Program-made: the position numbers and the translations under genes
Source: Victivallis sp. Marseille-Q1083
Lineage (GTDB): Bacteria > Verrucomicrobiota > Lentisphaeria > Victivallales > Victivallaceae
NCBI RefSeq assembly: GCF_903645315.1
Contig: NZ_CAHJXL010000002.1
Location: forward strand, 186,001-250,000
DNA length: 64,000 nt
Reading direction: 5' to 3'
The notes under the pieces: model-generated
Databases searched by the model: none
What the model was told of the DNA's origin: nothing
What the model saw: only the letters and a program-made list of their open reading frames with translations
Shown: piece after piece, positions 53,442 to 62,085 of the stretch
How the letters are laid out: every line of letters starts with the position of its first letter
Position numbering within the stretch: the first letter of the stretch is position 1

Positions 53442-55757
53442 TCACAATATCGAGCCGCCGTTTCGGGCGGCCGTCGATTGTCGTTCTGTTTTCTGGTCGC
53501 TTGTGGTCCCGGCCGTGGTCGCCACGGCGAAAACCCGGTAATCTTCTATTTTGACCGGCGACAGGCCGCCGGTGTTGCCGCCTGAACCGCCGCTGAACAA
53601 ATAAAATCCATCGATCGGCTTGATTTGGTCGTCCAGTTGCCATCGTGACGGCGGCAGCCGTCTGGCCGGCGCCTTGCCGTTTTCGGCAAAACGACGGAAG
53701 CGCCGGTGTAAATTGGCCCGCTGCAAGACGACTTTGAATTGACCGGCATAATATTGCAGCGGCTGGCCGCTGAACGGGTCGAGCGGGACGGCCGGCAGAA
53801 ATTCCGGGACCAGAACATCCAGCGTTGCCGGCAAGCGATGGACTTTCCGCCGGTAACGTTCGACGGCCAGCGACGTGGCGGCCAGCCGGAGGCGGGTGCT
53901 CTCCTGGGCGCGTTCCGCCAGCAGGCGCATCATCGATTTTCCCAGGTACTGGGAATGAGGGAAATATATTTTTTCGATCATTGCGGTGTAATTCTGCCGG
54001 GCGGCAGTACCGGCGAAATAATCCGCTTCGGCATAAGGGGCCAACTGCAAATGGGCTTCCAGCAGATTGGCGAAGTCGAAATCGGTCCAGCAAATCAGCC
54101 GGTCGGCGGGGTAATGCAGCCGCATCCAGCGCGGCAGCTGTTCGCGGTTCATCGCCGTCGGCGAAGTGTTGCATTGGATCGCGTAAAAAATTTCTCCCTG
54201 TTGGGCCAGGCCGCAACCGCGCTGCCGTTGCCGGTCCCGCGTTTCCAGGAGTTGCTGCCAGGCGAACAGCGTGGAATCGGAAAAGCGGGCCAGCCAGCCG
54301 CCGGCGCCCAGCGCGTGCAGTTGGTTCAACGTTATATTTTCGATTTCCATGCCGATCAACTGAGGCGCCATCCACCAGTCCTCCGTGCCGAAATTGCCCG
54401 CCTGCAAAACGGCGGTGAAATCTTGCGCCGCCGACTCGCTGTCACCCTGTTCCAGGGCCAGTCTGGCACGATGATTCAGAATTCCGATCCAGGATTTCAA
54501 AATATTTCCATATTCCGTCGCCGAATCGTTGTCGGCCGCCAGCCAGTCACGCCGCACCGGCAGCGGTTCTTCGGCGATCCGGCGGGATACCTGCTGCAGC
54601 AAAGTTTCGTGGTCCGCCAGGTAAGTTTCCCATTGTTTTTGCAGTTCCCCGGGAATTTCCGACAGCTTCAGCAGCGGCAGCGGTTGCTGCGACAGCGCCT
54701 GGCTGTTCGGCGGCAACTGCCGATACGCTTCCGCGTAAGAGGGATGCTGGCCGGAAGCCTCATAAATCATCTGTTCCAATTCCGGTTCGGTCACCGGACA
54801 GGGCAGCGCCCGGCAACGGCGTACCGCCTCCGAAAAATGATGCCGGGAATAGCCCCAACTGCCGGCCAGCAGCAACAGCGGCAGCAGCAGAGCCAGCGCC
54901 AGGGCGCCGTAACCTCTTCCGCGCTTGTTCCGGCGCTGCCACGCTTCCCATTGGCGGCATATCTGTCCGCCGGCGGACAGAGGTTTCAGGCCTTCCGGTG
55001 CCAGGCGGTTATTGCGCTGCAGCAATGTCCGGCGGGCGAATTGCGAGGTCCGGCCCATCAGCCACAGCAGCAGCAGTTGCTGCAGCGTCGGCAGGCTCAG
55101 CAGGATCAGCAATCGGCTGTCCTGCCACTTGAAGCAGGACAGGATGATCAGCGCATACTGCCCGAGTTGCAGCAGCGCGCCGAAACAGTAGCTCCAACTT
55201 AAGACGAGCGCCCAACGGCGTGCTTTGGCATCCTGCGGCGGCGCCAGAATCCGCACCGGCTTGATGACTACCCGGAAATTCCAGAAGAAGTTCCAGCCGG
55301 GGATGCACCACAGCGCCAGGCGCCAGAACGGCGGAAGAACGCCGGCATCCGGCGGCAGCATTTGCCAGATAATCTGGTAGAAAGCCAGCTTGAAGTACCA
55401 CCAGCCGATGAAAACCCCGCCTTCGACCAGAACGAACAGCAGCCACCAGCTGCCCGGGTGGAACATGACGGCGATGCCGCGGGCGAAATGGAACAGGATA
55501 TAGAAATTGAGCGGCCAGAGAATCAGGAAGGCCAGGCCGAATGCCCAGCTCCAGAAATAAGTGCCGAGCCTGCGGAACCAAACCCACTGCAATTGATTGA
55601 CTGCCGGCAGCAATTCGGCGAGCGCGCCGTCGGCGAGCGGCCGCTCCTCCGGGGCATTTTCGGCCCGGAGCAAACTACGACCGTTCAGGACGCCGCTTTG
55701 CAGCAGTCGAAAGATGTCGTGCAATTTCAAATACTGTCGATTCCAGTAATAGCCCAT
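53442..55757 (-). CDS. GYF_2-like multi-membrane protein, paralogue 1 of 3
   Basis: The 771-residue protein is first in the tandem set. Its N-terminal domain (YYWNRQYLKLHDIFRLLQSG) is a diverged GYF_2-like unit without the PWTE motif of the other two. PPFWRLALWCIPGWNFFWNF marks the shared membrane region, ALALALLLPLLLLAGSWGY a second anchor. The C-terminus has ERYRRKVHRLPATLDVLVPE then FLPAVPLDPFSGQPLQYY and an extended tail. All three copies keep the same layout while differing widely in sequence, which suggests subunits of one complex rather than recent duplicates. Function unknown. Confidence 0.7.
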   Translation of the reverse strand: MGYYWNRQYLKLHDIFRLLQSGVLNGRSLLRAENAPEERPLADGALAELLPAVNQLQWVWFRRLGTYFWSWAFGLAFLILWPLNFYILFHFARGIAVMFHPGSWWLLFVLVEGGVFIGWWYFKLAFYQIIWQMLPPDAGVLPPFWRLALWCIPGWNFFWNFRVVIKPVRILAPPQDAKARRWALVLSWSYCFGALLQLGQYALIILSCFKWQDSRLLILLSLPTLQQLLLLWLMGRTSQFARRTLLQRNNRLAPEGLKPLSAGGQICRQWEAWQRRNKRGRGYGALALALLLPLLLLAGSWGYSRHHFSEAVRRCRALPCPVTEPELEQMIYEASGQHPSYAEAYRQLPPNSQALSQQPLPLLKLSEIPGELQKQWETYLADHETLLQQVSRRIAEEPLPVRRDWLAADNDSATEYGNILKSWIGILNHRARLALEQGDSESAAQDFTAVLQAGNFGTEDWWMAPQLIGMEIENITLNQLHALGAGGWLARFSDSTLFAWQQLLETRDRQRQRGCGLAQQGEIFYAIQCNTSPTAMNREQLPRWMRLHYPADRLICWTDFDFANLLEAHLQLAPYAEADYFAGTAARQNYTAMIEKIYFPHSQYLGKSMMRLLAERAQESTRLRLAATSLAVERYRRKVHRLPATLDVLVPEFLPAVPLDPFSGQPLQYYAGQFKVVLQRANLHRRFRRFAENGKAPARRLPPSRWQLDDQIKPIDGFYLFSGGSGGNTGGLSPVKIEDYRVFAVATTAGTTSDQKTERQSTAARNGGSIL

Positions 55758-55898
55758 CTGTTACCTGTCGTGCTGTCCGTTCCTGATCATATTAGTATCA
55801 TGCCGCCGTCAGTTGTCAATCCCTTTTTCCGGTATGACGCTAAAATAAGACGGATTCTTGGTGAAAATTAGGGAGAAGAGCGCCGTTGAAACCCGAAT

Positions 55899-56768
55899 TT
55901 ATTGCCGATTTCGCCGAATGGCTTCCTCCAGTGCGGCGCGCATCGCCTCAACCGGCGCCGGCTTCCCGGTCCACAGTTCAAATGATCTGGCTCCCTGGTG
56001 CAGCAGCATGCCGCGGCCGTCGGCGACCGGAATGCCCCGCCCGGCGGCCGCCCGCTGAAAGGCGGTCGGATGATAAATCGTATCGAAGCAGCGTTTGGCT
56101 TCGGCCAGAACCGTTTCGGATAACGGCGGCGGATCGTCCGGCCGCAACCCCAGGCTGGTGGCCTGGATGACCACCTCGGCGGCCGCAACGGCCCGGCGGA
56201 CCGCCGGCAGATCCGATGCGGCGACGGCATGACAGCGGCAGGAGGGACAGAGGCCGTTCAGGCGTTCGGCCAGATCGGCCGCTCTGGCGATGGAACGGTT
56301 GACGATGAAGAGCTCTTTTGCCCGGTGCGTGGCGAAGTAACCGGCCGCCGCCTGGGCCGCTCCGCCGGCGCCGAGAAAGCAGAAGGCATGGCCGGCCACC
56401 GGCAACGCAAAGGCGTCCTGCAGCGCCATCGCCAAACCGTATCCGTCGGTGCTGTCGCCGTACAACCGTCCGGAGCGCACGCTGACGGTGTTGACGCTCT
56501 GCACTGTTTCCGCCTCCGGCGTGATTTCATCCAGGGCGGCGATGATTTGCCGTTTGTGCGGCACGGTGACGTTGAAGCCGGCCAGGCGGGTTCTGGCATT
56601 GGCGGCAAAGTCATTCAATTCTTCCGGCGGGACCGCGCATTTGCCGTACGGCGCGCCAAGTCGGTAATATTCGAACGCGGCATTCTGGAGCTGCGGCGAC
56701 AACGAGTGCGCCACCGGCCAGCCGATGACCGCATAGTGACATTGCCAAAGGGATGGATCGGGAATCAT
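55899..56768 (-). CDS. aroE: Shikimate dehydrogenase
   Basis: The 289-residue enzyme reduces 3-dehydroshikimate to shikimate with NADPH in aromatic amino acid synthesis. It has VIGWPVAHSLSPQLQNAAF (substrate site), FNVTVPHKRQI with the catalytic Lys, SVNTV, the DSTDGYG motif and the nucleotide-binding FLGAGGAAQAA. The start ATG 56768 (MIPDPSLWQ) is preferred: 26 upstream in-frame residues lack similarity, and CAGGTAG lies before this ATG. It follows pheA on the same strand, with an intrinsic terminator between, so the two aromatic genes may be separate transcripts. Confidence 0.95.
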   Translation of the reverse strand: MIPDPSLWQCHYAVIGWPVAHSLSPQLQNAAFEYYRLGAPYGKCAVPPEELNDFAANARTRLAGFNVTVPHKRQIIAALDEITPEAETVQSVNTVSVRSGRLYGDSTDGYGLAMALQDAFALPVAGHAFCFLGAGGAAQAAAGYFATHRAKELFIVNRSIARAADLAERLNGLCPSCRCHAVAASDLPAVRRAVAAAEVVIQATSLGLRPDDPPPLSETVLAEAKRCFDTIYHPTAFQRAAAGRGIPVADGRGMLLHQGARSFELWTGKPAPVEAMRAALEEAIRRNRQ

Positions 56769-56831
56769 CTGAACTACCTGTATTTTTTTCGTTAATATAT
56801 CGTTAAAAAGAGCGGTTGCCAAAAAAAAATG

Positions 56832-56853
56832 TAAAAAAGTCGTCAAAATTGAC
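56832..56853 (-). terminator. Intrinsic terminator after pheA
   Basis: On the minus strand CGTCAATTTTGACG folds into a short hairpin followed by ACTTTTTTACATTTTTTTTT. It separates pheA from aroE. Confidence 0.7.
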
Positions 56854-56942
56854 GGCTAAATGCCGCCTGTCGGAGACTGTAACATGGAAAAAACTTTGCC
56901 GGATGAATCCCGGCCGCTTTCACGCGGCGGAAACGGGTGGAA

Positions 56943-58043
56943 TCAGGCCTGGCTGGAGTTCATATCGACGGCACGCGGATAACTGCCGAGAATTTTGAAC
57001 ACGGAACAGCGCTGCTCCAGTTCCCGGCAGGCCGCCTGAATGGTGCGTTCTGCCCGGTGACCCAGCAGATCGATAAAGAAGCAGTACTCCCAGTTGTTGC
57101 TTTTGGCCGGCCGGCTTTCGATCATCGTCAGGGTCAGGCCGGCGGTTTTGAACGGCGCCAGCGAGTCGTATAACGCGCCCGGCCGGTCTTTGACGATGAA
57201 ACAGAGCGAGGTTTTGTCGTTGCCGGTCGGAGCCGGCTGCTGGCGGCCGAGCATGAGGAAACGGGTCGTGTTGTTGCTGATGTCCTCGATGTTCTCATCC
57301 AGAATGCCGACATTGAAAAGCGCCGCCGCCATCGCGCTGGCCAGCGCTGCGGTTCCCGGCGTTTCGGCGACCAGTCGGGCGGAAGCGGTCGTACTGCTCA
57401 ACGCCATCTGTTCGGCCTGTGGAAAATGCTGCAGCAGATACTGACGGCATTGCCCCAGCACCTGCGGATGGCTGTAGATGGTCTTGATTTCCGAGGGGGC
57501 CGAATTGCTCAGGAGGCAGTGATGGATCGGCAGATTGCTTTCGCCGCAGATGTTCAGGTTGGTGCGCATCAGCGTATCGAGGGTATAGTTGACCGCGCCT
57601 TCGGTGGAGTTTTCCACCGGTACGCAGCCGTAGTCGGCCCGTTCGCATTCGATGGCATGGAACACTTCGGCGATGCTGCCGGTGACGCAATATTTGACCC
57701 CGTGGCCGAACTGATTGATGGCCGCCTGATGGGAAAATGTGCCTTCCGGGCCGAGAAAGGCGACCCGCAACGGCTGTTCCAGCGCCCGGGCGCCGGAAAT
57801 GATTTCGCGATAAATGGCGTGCAGCGTCGCCGCCGGCAGCGGCCCCGCATTGCATTCGTCGAGTTTGGCCAACAGGGCTTTTTCCCGTTCCGGCACATAA
57901 ATCGGCAGATTGTGTTCCTGTTTAAGCCGGCCGACCGCTTTGACGAAAGTGTAGCGTTCGTTCAGCAATTCGAGAATCCGGCGGTCAACCCGGTCGATTT
58001 CGTTGCGCAACTGACCGAGCGCCTGATCGAGGTTGTCGTTCAT
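56943..58043 (-). CDS. pheA: Chorismate mutase / prephenate dehydratase (P-protein)
   Basis: This 366-residue bifunctional enzyme makes phenylpyruvate from chorismate. An AroQ-type chorismate mutase covers residues 1-85 (LRNEIDRVDRRILELLNERY). Prephenate dehydratase covers about 90-270 (LGPEGTFSHQAA, VPVENSTEGAVNYT, catalytic NNTTRFLML). A C-terminal ACT domain (PGALYDSLAPF, TMIESRPAKSNNWEYCFF) should give feedback inhibition by phenylalanine. The start ATG 58043 (MNDNLDQ) has GGATGA upstream; ATG 58055 is an alternative. A Phe-rich short ORF ends just before the start, hinting at translational control. Confidence 0.96.
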   Translation of the reverse strand: MNDNLDQALGQLRNEIDRVDRRILELLNERYTFVKAVGRLKQEHNLPIYVPEREKALLAKLDECNAGPLPAATLHAIYREIISGARALEQPLRVAFLGPEGTFSHQAAINQFGHGVKYCVTGSIAEVFHAIECERADYGCVPVENSTEGAVNYTLDTLMRTNLNICGESNLPIHHCLLSNSAPSEIKTIYSHPQVLGQCRQYLLQHFPQAEQMALSSTTASARLVAETPGTAALASAMAAALFNVGILDENIEDISNNTTRFLMLGRQQPAPTGNDKTSLCFIVKDRPGALYDSLAPFKTAGLTLTMIESRPAKSNNWEYCFFIDLLGHRAERTIQAACRELEQRCSVFKILGSYPRAVDMNSSQA

Positions 58044-58051
58044 AAATTTTA

Positions 58052-58162
58052 TCATCCGTAAAAAAAAAGTTCCTTAAAAATAGACCGGAAGGCGTGGATA
58101 ATCAAGCGCCGAATTGTGGAAAAAACCGGTCCGTTTCGGTTGAGGGGGTTGAAATTGAGCAT
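58052..58162 (-). CDS. Possible Phe-rich leader ORF of pheA
   Basis: A 36-codon ORF ends with TGA 9 bp before the pheA ATG. It contains six Phe, four of them and a Tyr in the last twelve residues (FRSIFKELFFYG). Within it, AACCG-AAACGGAC-CGGTT followed by TTTT looks like a weak terminator. There is no clear Shine-Dalgarno before its ATG, and a T-rich stretch can give Phe codons by chance. It may couple pheA translation to Phe-tRNA supply. Confidence 0.3.
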   Translation of the reverse strand: MLNFNPLNRNGPVFSTIRRLIIHAFRSIFKELFFYG

Positions 58163-58220
58163 TTTTAAGGTAATTTTAAATACGATAAATTCATGGAAAG
58201 TCGAAGGGAGACGAACCGGT

Positions 58221-59270
58221 ATGAAGTTGAAGTGGGTTCGGCATCTGGGTATGGTCGGCGCGGTGGCTCTGGGCATCGGCGGTTGCCGGAGTGCGGCGGT
58301 GGCCGACCGTCAGGGCCTGTTGCGTCCGCTGGAACAGGTGGATTTCGATCGGGCCAGGCAGTTGAAAGACATACTGGAAGTCTGTTTGGAGCGCGGTTGT
58401 TTTATCGACCGGGAGACATTTGAGTTTTATGGCGGGATGCCGGACGAATTGATGGTCAGGGCGTCCCGGCTGGGATTGACGCGGCTGCATCTGCGGTTGG
58501 ATATGGCGCGGCTCGGCAGTGATTCTTATTTTGCCGAACTGGCGGCGATGGCGGCGGCGGCCCACCGGCATGACCTGAAAATCAATCTGCTGCTGCGGGA
58601 AAGCGCTTTTGATTACCGCCGCAGCGGCAATTGGGCCTGGCGGGAATGGTTCGACTCGCCGGAACAGCAGACCGCCCGGCAGTTGGACCGGCTGCTGGCC
58701 TGGCTGCCGGATGGCCGGAGCGGGGAGCGCCTGCCGCTTGACGGACTGACGCTGGAGTTGAGCGCCCACGAATCCGGCCGGCCGGGGGCTTTGTTCAACT
58801 GGTATCCGAATGGTTACGGCATCGGCCGGGATAACGACGAACTGATGAAGGCCTCTTTCCAATTTGCCGAACGTCTCCACGATTTGAGCGGCGGCGCTTT
58901 GCCGATGACCGTGGTAGTGCCGTACGATTATCACCTGCAGGCCGCATCCGGCAATTTGAGCTGCGGTTCGATTAACGATTTCTGGAAATTCGCCGACCAG
59001 GTCATCGTTCTGGCTTTTGCCAACACCAGCACTCAGGTTGAAGCGCAGACGGCGGCGGTTTTGGCCGCGGCGGACAAGCCGGAAGCGGTATTGATCGGGT
59101 TGCAGGTGGCCCGGCATCCGGTGGGCGACCGCGACAGCGTGCGCCGCCGGACATTCGGGCAATTTCTCAATGTGCTGGCCGGCGTCACCGATGAGGCGAA
59201 AATGCGGCAGTCGTTCGGCGGTGTCAATTTCAGTGACTTTTACAGTCTTGAAAATATCTGGGAATGGTAA
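58221..59270 (+). CDS. Lipoprotein of unknown function, possible barrel fold
   Basis: The 349-residue protein has a lipoprotein signal (KWVRHLGMVGAVALGIGGC, cysteine at 22). The rest alternates helices and strands as in a barrel (GLTRLHLRLDMARLG, HDLKINLLLRESAFDY, LPLDGLTLELSAHES, ALPMTVVVPYDYHL, DQVIVLAFANTS), with an overall look of glycosidase-type barrels. I do not recognise a family or a certain catalytic pair. The start at ATG 58221 follows AGGGAG; the frame is open to 58116 but without a signal sequence. nrdR follows 13 bp downstream, perhaps on the same transcript. Confidence 0.65.
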   Translation: MKLKWVRHLGMVGAVALGIGGCRSAAVADRQGLLRPLEQVDFDRARQLKDILEVCLERGCFIDRETFEFYGGMPDELMVRASRLGLTRLHLRLDMARLGSDSYFAELAAMAAAAHRHDLKINLLLRESAFDYRRSGNWAWREWFDSPEQQTARQLDRLLAWLPDGRSGERLPLDGLTLELSAHESGRPGALFNWYPNGYGIGRDNDELMKASFQFAERLHDLSGGALPMTVVVPYDYHLQAASGNLSCGSINDFWKFADQVIVLAFANTSTQVEAQTAAVLAAADKPEAVLIGLQVARHPVGDRDSVRRRTFGQFLNVLAGVTDEAKMRQSFGGVNFSDFYSLENIWEW

Positions 59271-59283
59271 AAACGGGGGTTTT

Positions 59284-59745
59284 ATGCGGTGTCCGGAATG
59301 CGGATGTCAGGATGATAAAGTGGTGGATTCCCGGGCGGTCAAGGAAGGCGCCGGGGTGCGCCGCCGCCGGGAGTGTCTGAAGTGCGGCCATCGTTTCACT
59401 ACTTACGAAGGAATTATCCAGGCCGAATTGAAGGTGGTCAAGAAGAATAATATTCTGGAGGATTTCGACCGCGACAAATTGCGGCGCGGCATCGAGAATG
59501 CCTGCTACAAACGGGCGGTGCGCATTGAGGACATCGACCGGCTGGTCGATGAGATTTCGACCGGGCTGCAGCGGGATTTCGACAAGGAAGTGACCAGCGC
59601 GGAAGTCGGACGCCGGGTAATGGCGGCGTTGAAGGCGCTGGACCAGGTTGCCTATGTGCGGTTCGCTTCCGTCTATCGTAAATTCAAGGACGTCGAGGAG
59701 TTCATCGATGAGATTCGCTCCCTGTCCGATCAACCGAAAAGCTGA
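59284..59745 (+). CDS. nrdR: Transcriptional repressor NrdR
   Basis: The 153-residue repressor of ribonucleotide reductase genes has the N-terminal zinc ribbon MRCPECGCQDDKVVDSR with the second pair in ECLKCGHRFTTYE. An ATP-cone domain follows (VVKKNNILEDFDRDKLRRGI, SAEVGRRVMAALKALD, YVRFASVYRKF). The length and motifs are canonical. The start is the ATG directly before the zinc ribbon. A GTG-initiated gene for a second ATP-cone-like protein begins 3 bp after the stop. Confidence 0.97.
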   Translation: MRCPECGCQDDKVVDSRAVKEGAGVRRRRECLKCGHRFTTYEGIIQAELKVVKKNNILEDFDRDKLRRGIENACYKRAVRIEDIDRLVDEISTGLQRDFDKEVTSAEVGRRVMAALKALDQVAYVRFASVYRKFKDVEEFIDEIRSLSDQPKS

Positions 59746-59748
59746 AAA

Positions 59749-60729
59749 GTGATCAAACCGGCCGACAATTCCATCATGCTGCTCGGTGTCAACGGCATCG
59801 GCACGGTGTTCGAAGTGGATAAGCTGCAGGCGCAGATCATCCATTGTTTTCTGACCGCCGGCTTGCGGGAGAGCTATCTGGCTGAAGATATCGCTCTGGC
59901 GGTGGAGCATGCGTTGTCCGCCAGTTCGCGGCCGGAGAAGGTCTTTGCCGAAACCGAGATCAATGCGGCGGTGGTGAAAATTCTTGAGGATGTCGGTTTC
60001 CCCGAGGTGGCGGCCATCTTCCGCAGCCTGAACAGTTGTATCGGCGTGACGTTGAGCAGCGAAGGGCAGACGATTGCCGAGCTGATCCGGCGGCATCTGG
60101 ATGTCGATGAAATGCATCTGAATTATTTGACCGGCCAGGTGCTCAACGCGGCCAAAACGTTGAAAATTTCCACCGCGCCGCCGGCGCTTTATCTCGAACT
60201 GGCCAAGTATTACAAATCGCTGATGACTACGGTGCCGTTGGAACTGCATGTCAATGTGACGCGCAGCGGCGGCCGCCGGATGAGCGGCAGTTCGTCGTTG
60301 TTGCTGACGCCGGAAATGGTGTACGGCGCTTTGGGACCGCAGGGCAGGCGGCTGATCGACGAGGGAATCGTCCGGCTGCTCGGCGTCGGCAAATTGTTTC
60401 CGAGCATCCGGCTGTTTTTCATGATGACCGATTATGTGCGCCATTGCAACTTGGCGGTGCCGGTGGCGGAAATGCTGTTGATTCCGCATTTGTATGAAGC
60501 GGCGGAGGTCCTGCGCGACTGCTGCCGGGCGGCCAATACGCTGTACGGGGCCGAGGTGAAGGAACATGCCGGTTCGCTGCCGGTTTATTTGACGGTGCCG
60601 GATCTGTCGCGGTTCGCCATCGAGCAGTTGCAGGGAAGCTGGCCGGAGTCGAAGGGAACTTGCCTGGAATTGCTGGAGCCGTTGCGGCAGAGCATCGGCG
60701 GGGCGGTTTTTAAGCTGAAAGTGAATTGA
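59749..60729 (+). CDS. ATP-cone-like domain protein coupled to nrdR
   Basis: The 326-residue product begins with a GTG 3 bp after nrdR. Residues about 12-90 show the ATP-cone pattern (GTVFEVDKLQAQIIHCFLTA, YLAEDIALAVEHALSA, FAETEINAAVVKILEDVG, FPEVAAIFR), but the usual Arg/Lys-rich start (as in VVKKNN of NrdR) is replaced by GVNGIG. The remaining 230 residues are mostly helical (HLNYLTGQVLNAAKTLKIST, SLLLTPEMVYGALGP, DYVRHCNLAVPVAEMLLIPH) and match nothing I know. It has no zinc ribbon and no reductase active site. Context suggests a nucleotide-sensing partner of NrdR. Confidence 0.6.
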   Translation: MIKPADNSIMLLGVNGIGTVFEVDKLQAQIIHCFLTAGLRESYLAEDIALAVEHALSASSRPEKVFAETEINAAVVKILEDVGFPEVAAIFRSLNSCIGVTLSSEGQTIAELIRRHLDVDEMHLNYLTGQVLNAAKTLKISTAPPALYLELAKYYKSLMTTVPLELHVNVTRSGGRRMSGSSSLLLTPEMVYGALGPQGRRLIDEGIVRLLGVGKLFPSIRLFFMMTDYVRHCNLAVPVAEMLLIPHLYEAAEVLRDCCRAANTLYGAEVKEHAGSLPVYLTVPDLSRFAIEQLQGSWPESKGTCLELLEPLRQSIGGAVFKLKVN

Positions 60730-60814
60730 AAAACCGCCGACGGCGATCCGGCGGGCGGGGGGGTTCGTGTGAAAACGGCGGAGCTGGTGGGGGGCAACTT
60801 TTGAGGAGCTCGAT

Positions 60815-61447
60815 ATGATAATTGGATTGATCGACTACAGCATCGGCAATTTGCTCAGTGTGTTCAAGGCGGTGGAGCAGGTCGCCGGGGCCGGCGCGGT
60901 CCGGATTTTCGACCGGGCGGCGGAACTGGAACGGTTCGACGCGTTGATCCTGCCGGGAGTCGGCAATTTCGGCGACGGCATGGAGCAGTTGAACCGGAGC
61001 GGTTTTGCCGGGCCGTTGCGGGAATGGGCGCGCCGCCGGAAGCCGCTGCTGGGAATTTGCCTCGGGATGCAGTTGCTGCTGGAAAGCAGCGAAGAAGCGC
61101 CCGGCGTAGTCGGGCTGGGAGTAGTGCCGGGCAAAGTGGTACGTTTCCCGGAAGGCGGCGAGAAGGTGCCGCACATGGGCTGGAATCAATTGCGGATCCG
61201 GCGGCATCATCCGTTGCTGGCCGGTTTGTCCGATTTGAGTTATTTCTATTTCGTCCACTCGTATTATGTGGCGCCGGCCGATCCGGAGTGGACGCTGGGC
61301 AGTTGTGAATATATTCTGGATTTCCCGGCGGTCATCGGCCGGGGCAGAGTCGGCGCGACGCAGTTTCATCCCGAAAAAAGTCAGACGGCCGGTTTGACGC
61401 TGCTGAAGAATTTTGTCCGTCTGGCCGGACAGGACGGCGAAGCATGA
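60815..61447 (+). CDS. hisH: Imidazole glycerol phosphate synthase, glutaminase subunit
   Basis: The 210-residue class I glutamine amidotransferase supplies ammonia to HisF for histidine and purine intermediate synthesis. It shows IDYSIGNLLSVFKA, LPGVGNFGDGM, the nucleophile Cys82 in GICLGMQLLLE, and the His-Glu pair in TQFHPEKSQ. A region VPHMGWNQL is characteristic of HisH. No hisF or hisA is in the window, so the gene is separated from its partner. The ATG follows GAGGAGCTCGAT. The last codons overlap the nth start (ATGA). Confidence 0.96.
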   Translation: MIIGLIDYSIGNLLSVFKAVEQVAGAGAVRIFDRAAELERFDALILPGVGNFGDGMEQLNRSGFAGPLREWARRRKPLLGICLGMQLLLESSEEAPGVVGLGVVPGKVVRFPEGGEKVPHMGWNQLRIRRHHPLLAGLSDLSYFYFVHSYYVAPADPEWTLGSCEYILDFPAVIGRGRVGATQFHPEKSQTAGLTLLKNFVRLAGQDGEA

Positions 61448-62085
61448 CTGGCGCGCAGCGAAAACGGTTGTTGCAGGTTCGGGAGCGGCTGGAAGCGCAA
61501 TACGGAGTGCGGGAGTGCCCGCTGGAGCACCGTTCGCCGTTTCAACTGCTGGTCGCGGTGGTGTTGTCGGCGCAATGCAAGGATGACCGGGTGAATCTGG
61601 TCACCAAAGAGTTGTTCCGGGTGGCGCCGGATGCCGAACGGTTTGCCGAACTGCCGGTCGAAGAACTGGAGCGGCTGATCCATTCGGTCGGCCTGTACCG
61701 GGCCAAAGCGGCCAACCTGCATGCCGCCAGCGTAAAATTGGTGCGGGAGTTCCATGGCGAAGTGCCGCGGACGATGGCGGAATTGACAGCTTTGCCGGGT
61801 GTCGGGCGCAAAAGCGCCAATGTTATCCTGGGCAACGCTTTCGGGCTGCCCGGTTTTCCGGTGGATACCCATGTGAAACGGGTGTTGAACCGGTTGGGCG
61901 TGGTTGCCTGCGACGTGCCGGAAAAGATCGAGGCGGAGGTCAATGCGGTGGTGCCGCCGGAATACTGGAAAGATTTTTCCCATCAATTGATTACCCTGGG
62001 ACGGCAGATCTGCGATGCGCGCAAACCGAAGTGCGCCGACTGTTTTCTGAATGATCTGTGTCCGGCGCGGAGAACCGGAGCTTGA
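61444..62085 (+). CDS. nth: Endonuclease III
   Basis: This 213-residue DNA glycosylase/AP lyase removes oxidised pyrimidines. It has the HhH-GPD motif LPGVGRKSANVILGNAFG with catalytic Lys123, Asp141 in PVDTHVKRV, and the C-terminal 4Fe-4S loop CDARKPKCADCFLNDLC (C-x6-C-x2-C-x5-C). The start overlaps the hisH stop by 4 bp, and the stop overlaps the TTG start of the next gene, so the three are coupled. Confidence 0.96.
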   Translation: MTGAQRKRLLQVRERLEAQYGVRECPLEHRSPFQLLVAVVLSAQCKDDRVNLVTKELFRVAPDAERFAELPVEELERLIHSVGLYRAKAANLHAASVKLVREFHGEVPRTMAELTALPGVGRKSANVILGNAFGLPGFPVDTHVKRVLNRLGVVACDVPEKIEAEVNAVVPPEYWKDFSHQLITLGRQICDARKPKCADCFLNDLCPARRTGA

